The notes beneath the pieces were generated by a model, which saw only the letters and a list, made by a program, of their open reading frames with translations, searched no databases and had not been told where the DNA came from. A stretch of DNA of 64,000 bases from Streptomyces phyllanthi. GTDB lineage: Bacteria; Actinomycetota; Actinomycetes; Streptomycetales; Streptomycetaceae. The translations under genes were made by a program, and so were the position numbers. The stretch is from positions 42,171 through 106,170 of the forward strand of contig NZ_VJZE01000001.1 in NCBI RefSeq assembly GCF_009377205.1. Direction: 5' to 3'. Position 1 is the stretch's first letter. Each line of letters begins with the position of its first letter. Of this stretch, positions 62,220 through 64,000 are shown piece by piece.

Positions 62220-63281
62220 ATGCTGAACGCCCTGTGGACACCGACCACCGTCGGTGACATCTCCCTCCCGCACCGCCTGGTCATGGCCCCCATGACCCGC
62301 GACCGCTCCACGCCCGAAGGCGTACCGACCGAGCTGAACGCCGAGTACTACGCCCAGCGGGCCTCGCACGCGCTCATCATCACCGAGGGCACGCAGCCCT
62401 CCGCCGACGGTCAGGGCTACCTCCTCACCCCCGGCATCCACAATGACGAGCAGATCGCCGGGTGGCGCAAGGTCACAGACGCCGTGCACGAGGCCGACGG
62501 CCGGATCGTCATCCAGCTGATGCACACCGGACGTATCGCCCACCCCGACAACACCCCCCACGGCCGTCAGCCCGTCGCCCCTTCGGCGATCCGGCCGCAG
62601 GGCGCGATGTTCACCATGTCCGGGCCCCAGGAGATGCCGGTGCCCCGTCCTCTGTCGACGCAGGAGGTCGCGGAGACCGTCGACGACTTCCGCCGCGCCG
62701 CGGCGGCCTCCATCGCGGCAGGCGCCGACGGCGTGGAGATCCACGGCGCCAACGGCTACCTGGTGCACCAGTTCCTGTCCGACAACACCAACCAGCGCAC
62801 CGACAGCTACGGCGGCTCCCTCGACAACCGCATCCGCTTCGCCGTCGAGGTCGTCGCCGCCGTGGCCGACGAGATCGGCGCCGACCGCACCGGCCTGCGC
62901 ATCTCCCCCGGCAACCCCTACAACGACATCGCCGAGTCCGACACCGCCGAGCTGTATCCGGCACTCCTGCGCGCCCTGAGCCCGCTCGGTCTCGCCTACC
63001 TCCACGTGATGCACGCGGGCGACGAGGAGCTGCTGGGCACCCTGCGCACGCTGTGGCCGACCACGCTGATCCTCAACCGGGCCGGCACCGACCTGCCCAC
63101 CCGCGCCAAGGACGTCGACAACGGCACCGCCGACCTCGTGTCTGTCGGTGCCCTCGCGCTCGCCAACCCGGACCTGGTCGAGCGGCTACGCTCTGACGCG
63201 CCGCTGAACACCCCCGACCCGGCGACCTTCTACGGCGGCGGAGTGGCCGGCTACACCGACTACCCCACCCACACCGTCTGA
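62220..63281 (+). CDS. Old yellow enzyme family alkene reductase, 353 aa
   Basis: An FMN-dependent NADPH ene-reductase of the NemA group. It begins LWTPTTVGDISLPHRLVMAP, has IQLMHTGRIAHPDNTPHGRQ, the catalytic pair region GVEIHGANGYLVHQFLSDNT (His and Asn), and NQRTDSYGGSLDNRIRF. Full length. It reduces activated C=C bonds in electrophiles such as N-ethylmaleimide in known members. It lies 51 bases after the oxidoreductase and 8 bases before the MarR gene. Confidence 0.94.
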   Translation: MLNALWTPTTVGDISLPHRLVMAPMTRDRSTPEGVPTELNAEYYAQRASHALIITEGTQPSADGQGYLLTPGIHNDEQIAGWRKVTDAVHEADGRIVIQLMHTGRIAHPDNTPHGRQPVAPSAIRPQGAMFTMSGPQEMPVPRPLSTQEVAETVDDFRRAAAASIAAGADGVEIHGANGYLVHQFLSDNTNQRTDSYGGSLDNRIRFAVEVVAAVADEIGADRTGLRISPGNPYNDIAESDTAELYPALLRALSPLGLAYLHVMHAGDEELLGTLRTLWPTTLILNRAGTDLPTRAKDVDNGTADLVSVGALALANPDLVERLRSDAPLNTPDPATFYGGGVAGYTDYPTHTV

Positions 63282-63289
63282 GGAACCGC

Positions 63290-63766
63290 ATGCCCGCCAC
63301 ACACCGCACCCCCTCCACGGCCGGCGAGGGGCCGATGAGCTACGCGATCTTCCAGCTCGCCCGCGCCCACCGCGCCCGCGCCGCCGTCATGCTCCGCGAG
63401 ATGGACCTGCACCCCGGACAGGAGCTGCTGCTCATGCAACTCCTCGACCGGGACGGCCAGACTCAGTCCGAACTGCTCGAGAGCGTCGGCCTGGACCACT
63501 CCACCGTCTCCAAGTCCCTGCGCCGCATGCAGGACGCCGGTCTGCTCGTGCGGGAGCCGGCCGCACACGACCGGCGTGTCATGGTCGTCCACCTCACCAA
63601 CAAGGGCCGGGCGATGCGCGAGCCTCTGACCGCCATGTGGCGGGCCCTGGAGGAGACTTCCGCGCTGAACCTGTCGGCGCAGGAAGCGGAGTCCTTCGTC
63701 CGCACGGCCTACGTCATCGCCGATGCGATCAACGGCCGTGCTGTTCCGCAGGAAGAATCCGAGTAA
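63290..63766 (+). CDS. MarR family transcriptional regulator
   Basis: A 158-residue winged-helix regulator: LHPGQELLLMQLLDRDGQTQ, SELLESVGLDHSTVSKSLRR as recognition helix, and REPAAHDRRVMVVHLTNKGR as the wing. No Cys is present in the sensing helices, so it is more likely to bind a ligand than to be oxidised. As the last gene of the operon it probably represses the whole unit through the palindromes near 61190-61244. An internal ATG 15 codons in is a possible later start. Confidence 0.92.
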   Translation: MPATHRTPSTAGEGPMSYAIFQLARAHRARAAVMLREMDLHPGQELLLMQLLDRDGQTQSELLESVGLDHSTVSKSLRRMQDAGLLVREPAAHDRRVMVVHLTNKGRAMREPLTAMWRALEETSALNLSAQEAESFVRTAYVIADAINGRAVPQEESE

Positions 63767-64000
63767 CTCCCCTCGGCCTGCACCCCGGTTCCGGCCTGGA
63801 GTGCGGACCCTCCCGCTCATCAGGACGGAACCCGTTCGGGGCCGGGCAACACCCCGCGGGGCCGACGAGCCCTACCTCGTCGCCGGCCGGCCTCGAGGAC
63901 GGCCGCCTCACCCGCGTCCCAGGGCACCTTCGCCCTCCACAAGCTCCTGCAGGCCGACGGCGCCCATGCCCGCGGCCGCCACTGCCCTGCCCGCCCAATC

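Noticed and set aside
61029..63014. Long minus-strand frame opposite the oxidoreductase and ene-reductase
   Set aside because: Antisense shadow; the sense genes are complete and in an operon.
1..64000. CRISPR array
   Set aside because: No regularly spaced short repeats were seen; the five GCAGGTCAG copies are irregular and tied to the attachment sites.
63767..64000. A gene at the right edge
   Set aside because: Short frames on both strands lack starts, ribosome sites and recognisable sequence.

Overview
The window is high-GC actinobacterial DNA, almost certainly from Streptomyces or a close relative. The signs are very strong G/C preference at third codon positions, frequent GTG starts, several TetR regulators, class I (three-component) P450s, secreted subtilases, an F420-type nitroreductase-like protein and an F420-type luciferase-like oxidoreductase, and a Streptomyces-type tyrosine integrase. 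The mix of accessory genes, broken genes and a tRNA-associated insertion site looks like chromosome-arm or island DNA rather than conserved core. I see no complete tRNA, no rRNA, no CRISPR array and no polyketide or peptide synthase core.

Region 1 (0-13.97 kb). A ferredoxin reductase (cut by the left edge), a one-cluster ferredoxin and two P450s lie in one direction. After about 1 kb with no recognisable gene come a DDN-type nitroreductase divergent from its TetR, an orphan LuxR-type response regulator and an MMPL exporter. A broken pectinesterase and a broken substrate-binding protein abut each other at about 10.1 kb. Next is a conserved protein of unknown function (10.8 kb) whose paralogue sits at 48.7 kb, then a TetR-P450 divergent pair around a 31-bp operator.

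Region 2 (13.98-35.7 kb). Two large secreted S8 peptidases, a HTH-STAND NTPase-beta-propeller protein, a lipoprotein polysaccharide deacetylase, and a patch of gene debris (23.2-23.8 kb). These are followed by a TetR-SDR divergent pair with twin operators, a truncated NmrA-like gene, a fourth P450, a frameshifted hydrolase, an LLM-family oxidoreductase and a secreted tannase-like esterase. The promoters of the MMPL gene and of the fourth P450 share the same inverted repeat.

Region 3 (35.9-46.2 kb). A tight seven-gene catabolic operon on the minus strand reads RidA, aldehyde dehydrogenase, DUF3500 protein, flavin aromatic hydroxylase, FAH-RraA fusion, HpaH-type hydratase, HpaI-type aldolase, with a divergent IclR regulator. 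It resembles the lower part of an aromatic meta-cleavage route but lacks any recognisable ring-cleavage dioxygenase; the DUF3500 protein is the unassigned member. A single alpha/beta hydrolase follows the IclR gene.

Region 4 (46.2-61.2 kb). A tyrosine integrase points at a 59-bp repeat holding the 3' half of a CAU-anticodon tRNA (48.02 kb). A perfect second copy lies at 59.35 kb, and both are flanked by GCAGGTCAG repeats that look like integrase or excisionase arm sites. The 11.3 kb between them carries the second paralogue, two amino-acid permeases, a cupin and a tautomerase, a GntR regulator, a broken Lrp/AsnC gene, two small membrane proteins and decayed antitoxin, MerR and thioredoxin-like genes. 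Beyond the second copy is a toxin-antitoxin pair. The layout suggests tandem insertion of elements at one tRNA gene that lies to the right of the window.

Region 5 (61.2-64 kb). A stress-type operon of quinone oxidoreductase, old-yellow-enzyme reductase and MarR regulator, with a palindrome over its promoter.
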